Shown one piece after another: positions 1-6,542 of a stretch of 27,788 nucleotides of DNA. The notes beneath the pieces are model-generated. The model saw nothing but the letters and a program-made list of their open reading frames with translations. It searched no databases and was not told the DNA's origin. Each line of letters opens with the position of its first letter. Position 1 is the first letter of the stretch. Made by a program: the position numbers and the translations under genes. Origin of the DNA: an uncultured Bacteroidales bacterium (lineage in GTDB: Bacteria > Bacteroidota > Bacteroidia > Bacteroidales > F082); assembly GCA_937896505.1 (NCBI GenBank), contig CALBNP010000164.1, positions 1-27,788 on the forward strand, in the 5' to 3' direction.

Positions 1-705
1 GACAGACTCTTTGCCGACTTCGACAGATTCCTGCGGGAGAAGAACCTGATAATGAGCCAGGGCGTGATAATAGACGGCAGTTTCGTGGAAGTCCCCCGCC
101 AGCGCAACACGCGCGAAGAGAACAAGGCCATAAAGGATGGTCGCGGCGGCGAACTTTGGAACGCGGAAGATGACGATGCTGAGGAGGATAAGAAGAGAAA
201 GGCCAACAAGAAGAGGCACAAGGACACGGACGCCAGATGGACGAAGAAGGGCGGGCAGAAATATTACGGCTACAAGAACCACGCAAAGGTCGATGCCAAG
301 AGCAAGCTGATAAAGAAGGCGGTGACTACGAGCGCGGAACAGCACGACTCCGTTCCGACCAAGCTGCTGATAGACAATGACGACAGGGGGCAGGAGCTGT
401 ATGCCGACAGCGCATATATCGGAAAGAGTGTGAAAAGCGTGATGCGCAAATACCAGATGAAAGACCGCATCATCAAGCGCAGTGTGAGAGGGAAAAAGCT
501 CAGCAAGAAGCAGGAGACGGTCAACCGGAAGAATTCCAGGACGAGGGTGCGTGTGGAGCATGTGTTCGGCTACTGCGAGCTGAACCTGCACGGGATGTTC
601 AGCCGCGTCATCGGCTTCGCGCGGAATGCCGCCAGGAACACCTTGACCAATCTGGTTTACAACGTGTGCCGATATGAACAAATAGTACGGTTAGGAATGA
701 ATTGA
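1..705 (+). CDS. IS5-family transposase, 5'-truncated by window edge
   Basis: This is the C-terminal 234 residues of a DDE transposase; the frame is open at base 1, so the N-terminus lies outside the window. It would catalyse cut-and-paste movement of an insertion sequence. Visible acidic residues of the IS5-type catalytic core are D25 (in IIDGSFVEV), D136 (in YADSAYIG) and E186 (in RVRVEHVFG), with the family-typical stretch DARWTKKGGQKYYGYKNH between the first two. The lysine/arginine-rich stretch around residues 63-75 fits a DNA-binding protein. The internal ATG at 52 is not the start, because the conserved first aspartate follows it too closely and the frame continues upstream. No frameshift or stop interrupts the visible part, so the copy may be active. 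The terminal inverted repeats cannot be fixed because the left end is missing. Confidence 0.9.
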   Translation, partial: DRLFADFDRFLREKNLIMSQGVIIDGSFVEVPRQRNTREENKAIKDGRGGELWNAEDDDAEEDKKRKANKKRHKDTDARWTKKGGQKYYGYKNHAKVDAKSKLIKKAVTTSAEQHDSVPTKLLIDNDDRGQELYADSAYIGKSVKSVMRKYQMKDRIIKRSVRGKKLSKKQETVNRKNSRTRVRVEHVFGYCELNLHGMFSRVIGFARNAARNTLTNLVYNVCRYEQIVRLGMN

Positions 706-796
706 TATTTTTATCACATTGATAAATAGTAAATTAACAACATTCAAATAATTATATAAAATAATAATGAAAGGTTAGAGATTGAAAGAAAATTTG

Positions 797-804
797 TAAA
801 TTTG
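797..804 (+). promoter_or_regulatory. Bacteroidota -7 element TAAATTTG
   Basis: A perfect match to the Bacteroidota -7 consensus TAnnTTTG, pointing towards the small membrane protein gene at 1021. A transcript from here would have a leader of about 200 bases carrying all three palindromic repeats. No clear -33 element was identified. Confidence 0.35.
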
Positions 805-896
805 CCGTGTCATTCACTTTGAAATTTGGCTAATGGACTTCACGAAGTTCAGAGGAATGGCGCGAAAATGCTAAAAATAGAAGTCCCCTTTAGTAA

Positions 897-920
897 AGAC
901 GCACCATGGTGCGTCTCTAC
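897..920 (+). repeat. Palindromic repeat, copy 1
   Basis: A perfect 20-bp palindrome (897-916, AGACGCACCA and its complement) followed by CTAC. It is the first of four related palindromes in the window that share the outer GACG/CGTCTCTAC and differ in the core. Confidence 0.85.
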
Positions 921-940
921 AAACAAAACATACTGACGCA

Positions 941-963
941 AGACGCACCAGGTGCGTCTCTAC
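941..963 (+). repeat. Palindromic repeat, copy 2
   Basis: Arms AGACGCACC and GGTGCGTCT around a single central A, followed by CTAC. It has the same orientation as copy 1 and lies 20 bases downstream of it. Confidence 0.85.
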
Positions 964-977
964 GTCAAAACCATATC

Positions 978-1003
978 AGAGACGTGCCATGGCGCGTCTC
1001 TAC
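978..1003 (+). repeat. Palindromic repeat, copy 3
   Basis: Arms AGAGACGTGCCA and TGGCGCGTCTCT, followed by AC. One position is a T-G rather than a T-A or C-G pair, which would still pair as U-G in RNA. The core differs from copies 1 and 2 while the two arms stay complementary. It ends 17 bases before the ATG at 1021. Confidence 0.85.
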
Positions 1004-1020
1004 ATAAAAACATCACAACT

Positions 1021-1512
1021 ATGAATCACAACAATCATCCAGAATTAGAAAAGAAGATGAATGCTGGCGCGCTGGCATGCGGCATCGGTTGCTGCATCGC
1101 AGGCATTGCCTTGTTCATCATACAAAAAAACATGACCAATGTAGGATTGTCCTACTTGCTCATTTTCATCGGCTTGGTCTTGCTGTGCTATGGTGCCTAC
1201 ATGCTGATTTGCCGCACAAAAGCATGGTATTATAAAGGCACCAACTCGCCAACTTGCTGCAAGGAGTATTTCTTCCTTGCCGACGATTTCGGTGCACTGC
1301 AATCGGCACTCAACTCAAGCAACTGGCAGGCCTTGAAGAAGCTGAAGAAACAGACTGACAGCAACGTGAAACTTTGCGTCGTCAGCTCGAAAGATGGCCA
1401 ATTTGCTTCCTTCCAGCTCTTTCGCTATCAGCCCTTCGAGTTCAAGCCCGAAGGTGCGACGCGTGTGCTGAAAGATGCCGAAGCCTCAGCATTCATCGAT
1501 GCCTTGAAATAA
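1021..1512 (+). CDS. Small membrane protein of unknown function
   Basis: A 163-residue protein that I do not recognise. Two hydrophobic segments at about residues 15-34 and 41-63 form a hairpin across the inner membrane. The remaining 100 residues are soluble, with a paired cysteine (TCCKEYFF) and a mixed alpha/beta composition ending in a short helical part. The start at 1021 is preferred over an in-frame ATG at 952, because the extra 23 codons would be made of palindromic repeat sequence. A strong hairpin with a T-run follows the stop, so the gene is probably a single-gene unit. The segment order, short tail then two membrane helices then a soluble domain, would suit a small membrane-anchored accessory protein, but no function can be assigned. 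Confidence 0.75.
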   Translation: MNHNNHPELEKKMNAGALACGIGCCIAGIALFIIQKNMTNVGLSYLLIFIGLVLLCYGAYMLICRTKAWYYKGTNSPTCCKEYFFLADDFGALQSALNSSNWQALKKLKKQTDSNVKLCVVSSKDGQFASFQLFRYQPFEFKPEGATRVLKDAEASAFIDALK

Positions 1513-1534
1513 GGATTTAAAAAGTGTTATTGTG

Positions 1535-1575
1535 AAAAGCGGAGAAACTAGTGTTTTTCCGCTTTTTCGTTTTTT
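1535..1575 (+). terminator. Intrinsic terminator
   Basis: Perfect 9-bp arms AAAAGCGGA (1535-1543) and TCCGCTTTT (1558-1566), then a T-rich stretch. It ends the transcript of the small membrane protein gene. The stem is flanked by A and T runs and could also work on the minus strand for the propeller operon, which ends at 1647. Confidence 0.8.
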
Positions 1576-1646
1576 AACTAAGTGTCTGTTCTGATTTTTC
1601 AGAAAAAACCTATGTCATACCGACGAAGGAGAGTATCTATGGGCTT

Positions 1647-2831
1647 TTACTTCAACTCAAACCGCACCAATCGCAACGGCATTCCTTCATAATCTTTAAG
1701 CTCTTGAATACCATAAAGATAACCATTGTAAAACACGAAGCGGTTTTTGGTAATGGCAAGGTCGTATTCATCGCTCGTGAAAGTGCATTGCTCAACCGTT
1801 TTTCCTTCGCTCACCGAATAGGCACGGCACTGGTTTTTGCCCGATTCCGAAGGATTCAGAAAATACAGAATATTATCCTGAACACCTTGAATGGCAATCG
1901 TATAATAGCCCATATTAATTGGTTTGGTGATATGCTTCAGGCCTTCTTCACATAACGGGATAAATTTCTCATAATACGAAGTCTCCATCTCAGATTTGTT
2001 TTGCTGAGCCTCTTCTTTCGAACTTTTTATCTCTTCTCTCTGCATTTTTATCTGCTCTTCCACCGACAACACCGTTGGCTGCCAATCCACTTTCTTTTCG
2101 GAAACCTTGTTACCATTAAAGTCATAGAAACGAATCAAGCCGTCAATCGGCGTGGAAACCACAAGTTGCCCGTTGATTGTTGCAATATACAAATCTGCAG
2201 CCCGACCCTTTCTAACACCTTCCGCAACGACATAATAATCCCTGTCTTTCACCTGTTTATCCTCAAATGCGTCACAAACAATCTTATCCTTGCCCGTATT
2301 GACATTGAGAATCGACACAAAATTACGATATTTATTGGACCAAGCGCAACCGCCGAAAATGGCAATGTGGCTGTCATCCAAAGTCAACATTTCCAAGGAC
2401 TGGTATTTTATTTTCAATTCATTGACAATCAACCCGTTGTCATCAAAGAAATAAATATCGCCCATATTGTTGGCTTCCGTATAGAACAGGTTGCCAATTC
2501 TTCCACCTATCCTCTGGATATTATAAGGCTTCTTGTTCTTGTCAGCGAAATGTATTACGATGTCTTTCAGGAATTTACCATTTGCATCGAACACCGAATA
2601 CCTGTTTCTTGTGGCATGGCTGACAATAGCTTTCCCATCATCATACATAACGAGACGCTTTCGCAATCCAATTTTGTAACCGTCATCTAACTTGTCGTAA
2701 TAACTGTCGAAAATCTTGTCCCAATCGTTTCCGACACCGTATGTTTTGTCAGCAACAAGTTTAATCTCTTGTGCATCAGCAAAATGGAAGGCAATGAATG
2801 CCAGCGCGATAATCAAAAATAACTTTTTCAT
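1647..2831 (-). CDS. Secreted 6-bladed beta-propeller-like protein
   Basis: A 394-residue protein with a clear signal peptide (about residues 1-20, cut after ADA before QE), so it should be exported. It has no lipobox and no T9SS sorting domain. The body is a string of short beta-strand repeats of the type 'variable then x-FDxNG-x' (YSVFDANGKFL, YFFDDNGLIV, RFYDFNGNKV), as in the six-bladed propeller proteins common in Bacteroidota. A charged, probably coiled-coil insert lies near residues 255-285. It is the last gene of a sigma/anti-sigma operon, 15 bases after the anti-sigma gene. The context suggests it acts with, or is sensed by, the periplasmic end of the anti-sigma factor; that is inference. 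The ligand is unknown. Confidence 0.7.
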   Translation of the reverse strand: MKKLFLIIALAFIAFHFADAQEIKLVADKTYGVGNDWDKIFDSYYDKLDDGYKIGLRKRLVMYDDGKAIVSHATRNRYSVFDANGKFLKDIVIHFADKNKKPYNIQRIGGRIGNLFYTEANNMGDIYFFDDNGLIVNELKIKYQSLEMLTLDDSHIAIFGGCAWSNKYRNFVSILNVNTGKDKIVCDAFEDKQVKDRDYYVVAEGVRKGRAADLYIATINGQLVVSTPIDGLIRFYDFNGNKVSEKKVDWQPTVLSVEEQIKMQREEIKSSKEEAQQNKSEMETSYYEKFIPLCEEGLKHITKPINMGYYTIAIQGVQDNILYFLNPSESGKNQCRAYSVSEGKTVEQCTFTSDEYDLAITKNRFVFYNGYLYGIQELKDYEGMPLRLVRFELK

Positions 2832-2846
2832 AATGTCAAATTGGTT

Positions 2847-3287
2847 TTATAATTGTTCCTTTAACTGTGATTCTAATTCATACAAAGCAAGTTCCTGCTC
2901 TGAAAACGTCTTGTTGGCATCGTATTCCTCCACCGTGTAATAGTCGTAGAATGGCTCAATCGGCTTTGGCCGCGAATTGACAAGATTGACAATGACAAAC
3001 AAAAGCGCCACCGCGCAAGCCGTCGCCAACGATGAAATAATGGCGATACGAACAGCCCTATCCTTAGAAACCGTTTCCTCCTTGATGCTGAACGGAGGTA
3101 TTTCGATTTTATCAGGAACCGGATTTTCCAACGAGTGTTTCACCTTTTCGGAAAACGCACGCTGATCATCAACTTTCCGCCTGCACGAAGCACAATCTGC
3201 AAGGTGCAATTCGATGGCCTGAATTTCCTTTTCCGTCAATTCGCCATCAATGTATTTCTGTATCAATATGTTATCTATGTGTTTCAT
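2847..3287 (-). CDS. Anti-sigma factor, zinc-finger (ZAS) type, membrane-anchored
   Basis: A 146-residue protein with an N-terminal zinc-binding anti-sigma motif H28-x3-C32-x2-C35 (HLADCASC) preceded by the usual YIDGEL. One membrane helix lies at about residues 80-103 and a short tail of about 43 residues should lie outside the inner membrane. Proteins of this build hold an ECF sigma factor inactive in the cytoplasm and release it on an envelope signal. Its ATG overlaps the stop of the sigma gene by four bases (ATGA), so the two are likely made in a fixed ratio by translational coupling. Confidence 0.88.
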   Translation of the reverse strand: MKHIDNILIQKYIDGELTEKEIQAIELHLADCASCRRKVDDQRAFSEKVKHSLENPVPDKIEIPPFSIKEETVSKDRAVRIAIISSLATACAVALLFVIVNLVNSRPKPIEPFYDYYTVEEYDANKTFSEQELALYELESQLKEQL

Positions 3288-3742
3288 TGCAATTGCTTTT
3301 TAATCTTTTCCATGATTCTCGACAAGGTTTTTCCCACCGAATTGAAATTCCTACCCGTAATTTCGGCGATTTCCTTATAGGAATAACCTTCGCTGTAAAG
3401 GACGACCATCGTCTTTTCCTTTTTGTCAAGGCGTTCAACCACATTCAGGATTTCAGACACATCGTTTTGATTTTCAACAATATTCATTTCCGTCTGAACA
3501 TCTTCCACCACGACAAGCCTTGCATTTTTCCTTCTGTAGTCAATACCTTTATTAATCGTGCTTCTCACCAACCATTTTTCCAAATCGTTGATGGACTTTC
3601 TGCCTTGCAAAGTATGGTAATACGAAGTGAAGACATCCTGCACGACATCGTTCGCGCCCTCGGAATCCTGCAACAGTTTTGCCGCAATCCTGAACAGTTT
3701 CGGGTAATAGTTTCGATATGTCTTTTCAAACTTGGATTCCAT
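3284..3742 (-). CDS. ECF-type RNA polymerase sigma factor
   Basis: A 152-residue sigma-70 family protein of the short ECF class. Region 2 covers about residues 10-75 (DVVQDVFTSYYHTL, then KWLVRSTINKGIDYRR) and region 4 about 97-150, with a helix-turn-helix (YSYKEIAEITGRNFNSVGKT). The frame stays open for 54 more codons upstream to 3904, but those residues look like translated intergenic DNA and the sigma homology begins at MESKFEKTY, so 3742 is taken as the start. A perfect TAnnTTTG element lies about 50 bases upstream. It directs transcription of genes not visible here, probably including its own operon. Confidence 0.9.
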   Translation of the reverse strand: MESKFEKTYRNYYPKLFRIAAKLLQDSEGANDVVQDVFTSYYHTLQGRKSINDLEKWLVRSTINKGIDYRRKNARLVVVEDVQTEMNIVENQNDVSEILNVVERLDKKEKTMVVLYSEGYSYKEIAEITGRNFNSVGKTLSRIMEKIKKQLQ

Positions 3743-3792
3743 CTTCGGAGTTTTTACACCTATAAGACGATTGAGAAGGTCGTTTTGTGACA

Positions 3793-3800
3793 CAAAAGTA
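3793..3800 (-). promoter_or_regulatory. -7 element of the sigma/anti-sigma operon
   Basis: TACTTTTG read on the minus strand, a perfect TAnnTTTG, about 50 bases before the sigma ATG. The -33 element is weak (TTTA). It looks like a housekeeping promoter; no separate ECF-type site was recognised. Confidence 0.5.
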
Positions 3801-3881
3801 AAAATTACGGCATAAAGGTATCTTTCGTTTGAAGAAATAGCGGAATTTGTTGAAAAAAAGAGACTAAAAATACGAAAACTC

Positions 3882-3912
3882 TTGACTTTTGACAAAAAAC
3901 ACACTATATTTG
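3882..3912 (+). promoter_or_regulatory. Promoter of the 75-residue protein gene
   Basis: TTG at 3882-3884 and TATATTTG at 3905-3912, 20 bases apart, fit the Bacteroidota -33/-7 layout. The start codon at 3943 is 30 bases downstream. It is divergent from the sigma operon promoter. Confidence 0.6.
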
Positions 3913-3942
3913 CAGCAGTATTAACCCCAAAATCAAAACACT

Positions 3943-4170
3943 ATGGATAAAATGATTGAGAAGATTGCCCAAGCCGAAGGCTTTTCATGGGCAGATGCCG
4001 AAGCCAAACTGAACCTGATTTACCACAAGATGAACGGTGCCGAAATCAAGTCGTTCCACGACGAGTTTATGGTCTGGCTCATGGACGAAAAGAAAATGAA
4101 CTACAAGTCGATTCTGCAAACCGCACCCGACGAGTTGCACGAAATTTTCGTCAATGAGTTCAAAAAATGA
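3943..4170 (+). CDS. Small hypothetical protein, 75 residues
   Basis: An acidic, probably all-helical cytoplasmic protein with no signal peptide or membrane segment. Features are an N-terminal helix (MDKMIEKIAQAEGFSW), many aromatic and methionine residues, and the C-terminal helix DELHEIFVNEFKK. I do not recognise the family. A good promoter sits just upstream. It is divergent from the sigma operon, and the next small gene follows after 54 bases but has its own -7 element. Base composition matches its neighbours, so it is likely a real gene. Confidence 0.65.
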   Translation: MDKMIEKIAQAEGFSWADAEAKLNLIYHKMNGAEIKSFHDEFMVWLMDEKKMNYKSILQTAPDELHEIFVNEFKK

Positions 4171-4191
4171 TTCGCATGGCTTAAAAAGTAG

Positions 4192-4199
4192 TATCTTTG
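4192..4199 (+). promoter_or_regulatory. -7 element TATCTTTG of the 52-residue protein gene
   Basis: A perfect TAnnTTTG, 25 bases before the ATG at 4225. The -33 element is weak (TTCG near 4171). Confidence 0.55.
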
Positions 4200-4224
4200 C
4201 CGCCCAAATCAACTAACATCTAAA

Positions 4225-4383
4225 ATGGACGTACCCAAAGACGACGTAAACTCCCAGTTTACATTTACTTACGACAACATCCGTGGCACTGTGCACGTTG
4301 TCGATAAACTCACAGGCGAAGAATTTGACTTATTGAAAGAAGACACCGGCTGGTTTGATGCCGAGTTCAAATTGGACGTTTAG
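4225..4383 (+). CDS. Very small hypothetical protein, 52 residues
   Basis: The frame begins MDVPKDDVNSQFTFTYDN and ends FDAEFKLDV, then TAG. It is acidic (many D and E), has no membrane segment or signal, and the alternation of hydrophobic residues (TFTYDNIRGTVHVVD) suggests a small beta-sheet protein. It is bracketed by its own promoter element (4192-4199) and its own short terminator (4410-4428), which is the main reason to believe it is expressed as a single-gene unit. I do not recognise the family. It is easy to miss because of its length. Confidence 0.6.
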   Translation: MDVPKDDVNSQFTFTYDNIRGTVHVVDKLTGEEFDLLKEDTGWFDAEFKLDV

Positions 4384-4409
4384 GAAACATCATCCCAATT
4401 CTTGCGAAC

Positions 4410-4428
4410 CACTTCTGTAAGTGTTTTT
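4410..4428 (+). terminator. Short intrinsic terminator
   Basis: CACTT (4410-4414) and AAGTG (4419-4423) pair around a CTGT loop and are followed directly by five T. It ends the 52-residue protein transcript before the next promoter. Confidence 0.55.
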
Positions 4429-4451
4429 CATACTTGTTTATGGCTTTTTTC

Positions 4452-4459
4452 TATTTTTG
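4452..4459 (+). promoter_or_regulatory. -7 element TATTTTTG of the T9SS protein pair
   Basis: A perfect TAnnTTTG, 23 bases before the ATG at 4483. The second T9SS gene follows after only 23 bases with no promoter-like element, so both are probably read from here. Confidence 0.6.
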
Positions 4460-4482
4460 CAAAATCATAAACATGTTCAAAA

Positions 4483-6519
4483 ATGAAAAGACACCTACTG
4501 ATTATGCTCGCCGCAATGATTTCGGCCACAGCATGGGCCCAAAATCGCGAAGTGGTTTTCCAAGAGTTTTTTGATGGCAGCTCCATGCCTTCGGGCTGGA
4601 CGGTAAGCGGTCTAGGGACTGTGAATTGGTCCGTCTCGCCCACCAATAATGCCGGAGGCAACGCCAACGAACTGATGCTCAACTGGGATCCTTCGTTCGA
4701 AGGACTCTCAAGGATGATATTCCCTGCCGTCGATTTGACGGGCATTGCCGGAGTCACTTTTTCGTTCAAGCATTATCTCGACAATTTCCATAATCCCAGC
4801 GACCTTGGCGTAGCCACCTCGTCGGATGGCGGCGCCACTTGGAACGAGTGCTGGCGCAAAAGCTTCTCAACGACAGGCATCTATACAAAAAGCCTCGACA
4901 TCGCCAATGCCGACATGGGCAAGCCAAATGTGCTGTTTTGCATCTTCTACGAAGGCAATAGCGTAAGCATGAATTATTGGTATTTTGACGACATCAGCAT
5001 TTACACCAACACCAATTTCGACCTTGGAATCAATGTCATCGATGTGCCGGAAAACATCGCTTGCGGCGACCTTAACATCGGGATGCAAGTGACCAACTAC
5101 GGACTCACCGAAATCAACTCCATCGAGGCAAGCTACCAAATTGACGGGCAAGAACCTGTGGTTGAAGTCTTCAACCTGGATATTCCGTCATTAGAATCAG
5201 CGACCTTGGGTTTTGCCGAAGCCGCCAACTTCATGCCAGGCGGCAGCACCGTAAAGATGGAACTTCTGCAAGTGAACGGCACACACGACGACGATGCCTC
5301 TGACGACATTCTGTCGAAGGAAATCAACGTACATCTGGACTTTGCAGAAAGAATACCGATGATTGAGCATTTTTCGGCTTCAACCTGTTATCCATGCGTG
5401 CAAGTCAACGCGACCATGAACGAGTTTTGTGCCGCCCACCCCGACATGTTCACCTACGTCAAATATGTCACCGATTTCCCATCACCAGGCGACCCTTATT
5501 TCACACAGGAATGCTATGTGAGACAATACCATTACAATGTTTCAGGCGTACCACAAGTGTTTATAGATGGCTCCGAAACAGAATCGACAACACCAAGCGA
5601 AAACGAATTCAACAATCATCACCACACGATGGCTCCCATTGACATTCGCGGCGCTTTCTACACCGAAGGCAATATGATTCACGTTTCGGTTGACCTCATG
5701 CCATACAGCGATTTGGAAGGACTCACTATTTATGTCGCTGTCAACGAAAAGACTACGACAGGAAATGTTGGCACCAACGGCGAGACTGAATTCCATCATG
5801 TGATGATGAAAATGTTGCCCAATGCCGATGGAACACCTATGAATTTCACGGCTGGAGAAACAGAACATCTTGATTTCAGTTACGACATGTCAACAACATT
5901 CGTCGAGGAAATGAACGATTTGGAAGTGGCCGTTTGGGTTGAAGACCATGCCGCACATTTCATCCACAACAGTCATTTCCTCTACGAAACCGAGAATTAT
6001 CCCTATCCTGTGGAAAACCTGACTCTGACTGAAGACGAATTAGGCGAAGAAAACAAGATGAGCGTTTTGTGGGACCAACCCTCCGATGGAAATCCTGTAG
6101 GCTACAATGTTTTCGTGAACGGCAGCCTTGTGGCCGAAAGCACAACAGAAACGAAATACTCCTTCGCTTCTGATTTTGGCAAGTTTTACATTGCTGAAGT
6201 CCAAGCGGTTTATGAAAACGGCAACACTTCGGTGAAACAAATCGTCACGAAAACCAACACTTGGACCGTTAGCGAAGACACACCGGTGCCGTTGACGATG
6301 TTCCCAAATCCTGCTGATAACCAAGTTGTTTTGCAAGCTGGCTCACCTATCCAAAGTATCTGCATTTACAATATGCTCGGAACATTGGTCGATAGCGTCA
6401 CCTTAAACAACACGACGGCCAACCTGAATCTTGCCAAATACCAAAGCGGCATATATCTCCTCAGCCTCACTTTGGCCGATGGCAGCAAGATTTCGCAACG
6501 CTTGACCATTTCACATTAA
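4483..6519 (+). CDS. T9SS cargo protein with Omp28/thioredoxin-like domain (paralogue 1)
   Basis: A 678-residue secreted protein. The signal peptide is residues 1-19 (cut after AWA). Next is a jelly-roll-like 'choice-of-anchor' adhesin domain (about 25-175, beginning FQEFFDGSSMPSGW), a CARDB-like beta domain (about 180-285), and a thioredoxin-like Omp28 domain (about 288-400) with C302-x-x-C305 and a cis-proline-type strand GVPQVFIDG. A fibronectin III-like domain (about 510-590) follows, and a type A T9SS sorting domain (about 605-678, beginning MFPNPADNQVVL). The sorting domain marks it for transport through the outer membrane and attachment to the cell surface. The role is unknown; the CxxC could be a redox or a structural pair. 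It is followed by a close paralogue. Confidence 0.85.
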   Translation: MKRHLLIMLAAMISATAWAQNREVVFQEFFDGSSMPSGWTVSGLGTVNWSVSPTNNAGGNANELMLNWDPSFEGLSRMIFPAVDLTGIAGVTFSFKHYLDNFHNPSDLGVATSSDGGATWNECWRKSFSTTGIYTKSLDIANADMGKPNVLFCIFYEGNSVSMNYWYFDDISIYTNTNFDLGINVIDVPENIACGDLNIGMQVTNYGLTEINSIEASYQIDGQEPVVEVFNLDIPSLESATLGFAEAANFMPGGSTVKMELLQVNGTHDDDASDDILSKEINVHLDFAERIPMIEHFSASTCYPCVQVNATMNEFCAAHPDMFTYVKYVTDFPSPGDPYFTQECYVRQYHYNVSGVPQVFIDGSETESTTPSENEFNNHHHTMAPIDIRGAFYTEGNMIHVSVDLMPYSDLEGLTIYVAVNEKTTTGNVGTNGETEFHHVMMKMLPNADGTPMNFTAGETEHLDFSYDMSTTFVEEMNDLEVAVWVEDHAAHFIHNSHFLYETENYPYPVENLTLTEDELGEENKMSVLWDQPSDGNPVGYNVFVNGSLVAESTTETKYSFASDFGKFYIAEVQAVYENGNTSVKQIVTKTNTWTVSEDTPVPLTMFPNPADNQVVLQAGSPIQSICIYNMLGTLVDSVTLNNTTANLNLAKYQSGIYLLSLTLADGSKISQRLTISH

Positions 6520-6542
6520 CAAATTGATAAATAATTGATTAT

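Larger units (their letters stand above)
706..1020. other. Intergenic region after the IS transposase
   Basis: This 315-base AT-rich gap holds no convincing gene. It contains a small perfect hairpin just after the transposase stop (710-726, 7-bp arms TTTATCA/TGATAAA), a TAnnTTTG promoter-like element (797-804), a 7-bp inverted pair GGACTTC/GAAGTCC near 836-888, and three palindromic GACG...CGTC repeats between 897 and 1003. The right end of the insertion sequence must lie somewhere here but could not be defined. Confidence 0.6.

Noticed and set aside
897..1003. Possible CRISPR array (three short repeats with spacers)
   Set aside because: Repeats are perfect palindromes that vary between copies, spacers are of unequal length, and there are no cas genes.
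952..1020. Earlier in-frame start for the small membrane protein
   Set aside because: The extra residues are encoded by the palindromic repeats, so ATG 1021 is more likely.
2001..2690. 229-codon open frame on the plus strand opposite the propeller gene
   Set aside because: The minus-strand frame has a signal peptide, propeller repeats and an operon context, while this one has none.
3743..3904. N-terminal extension of the sigma factor
   Set aside because: The extension holds the promoter element and has no sigma-factor homology.
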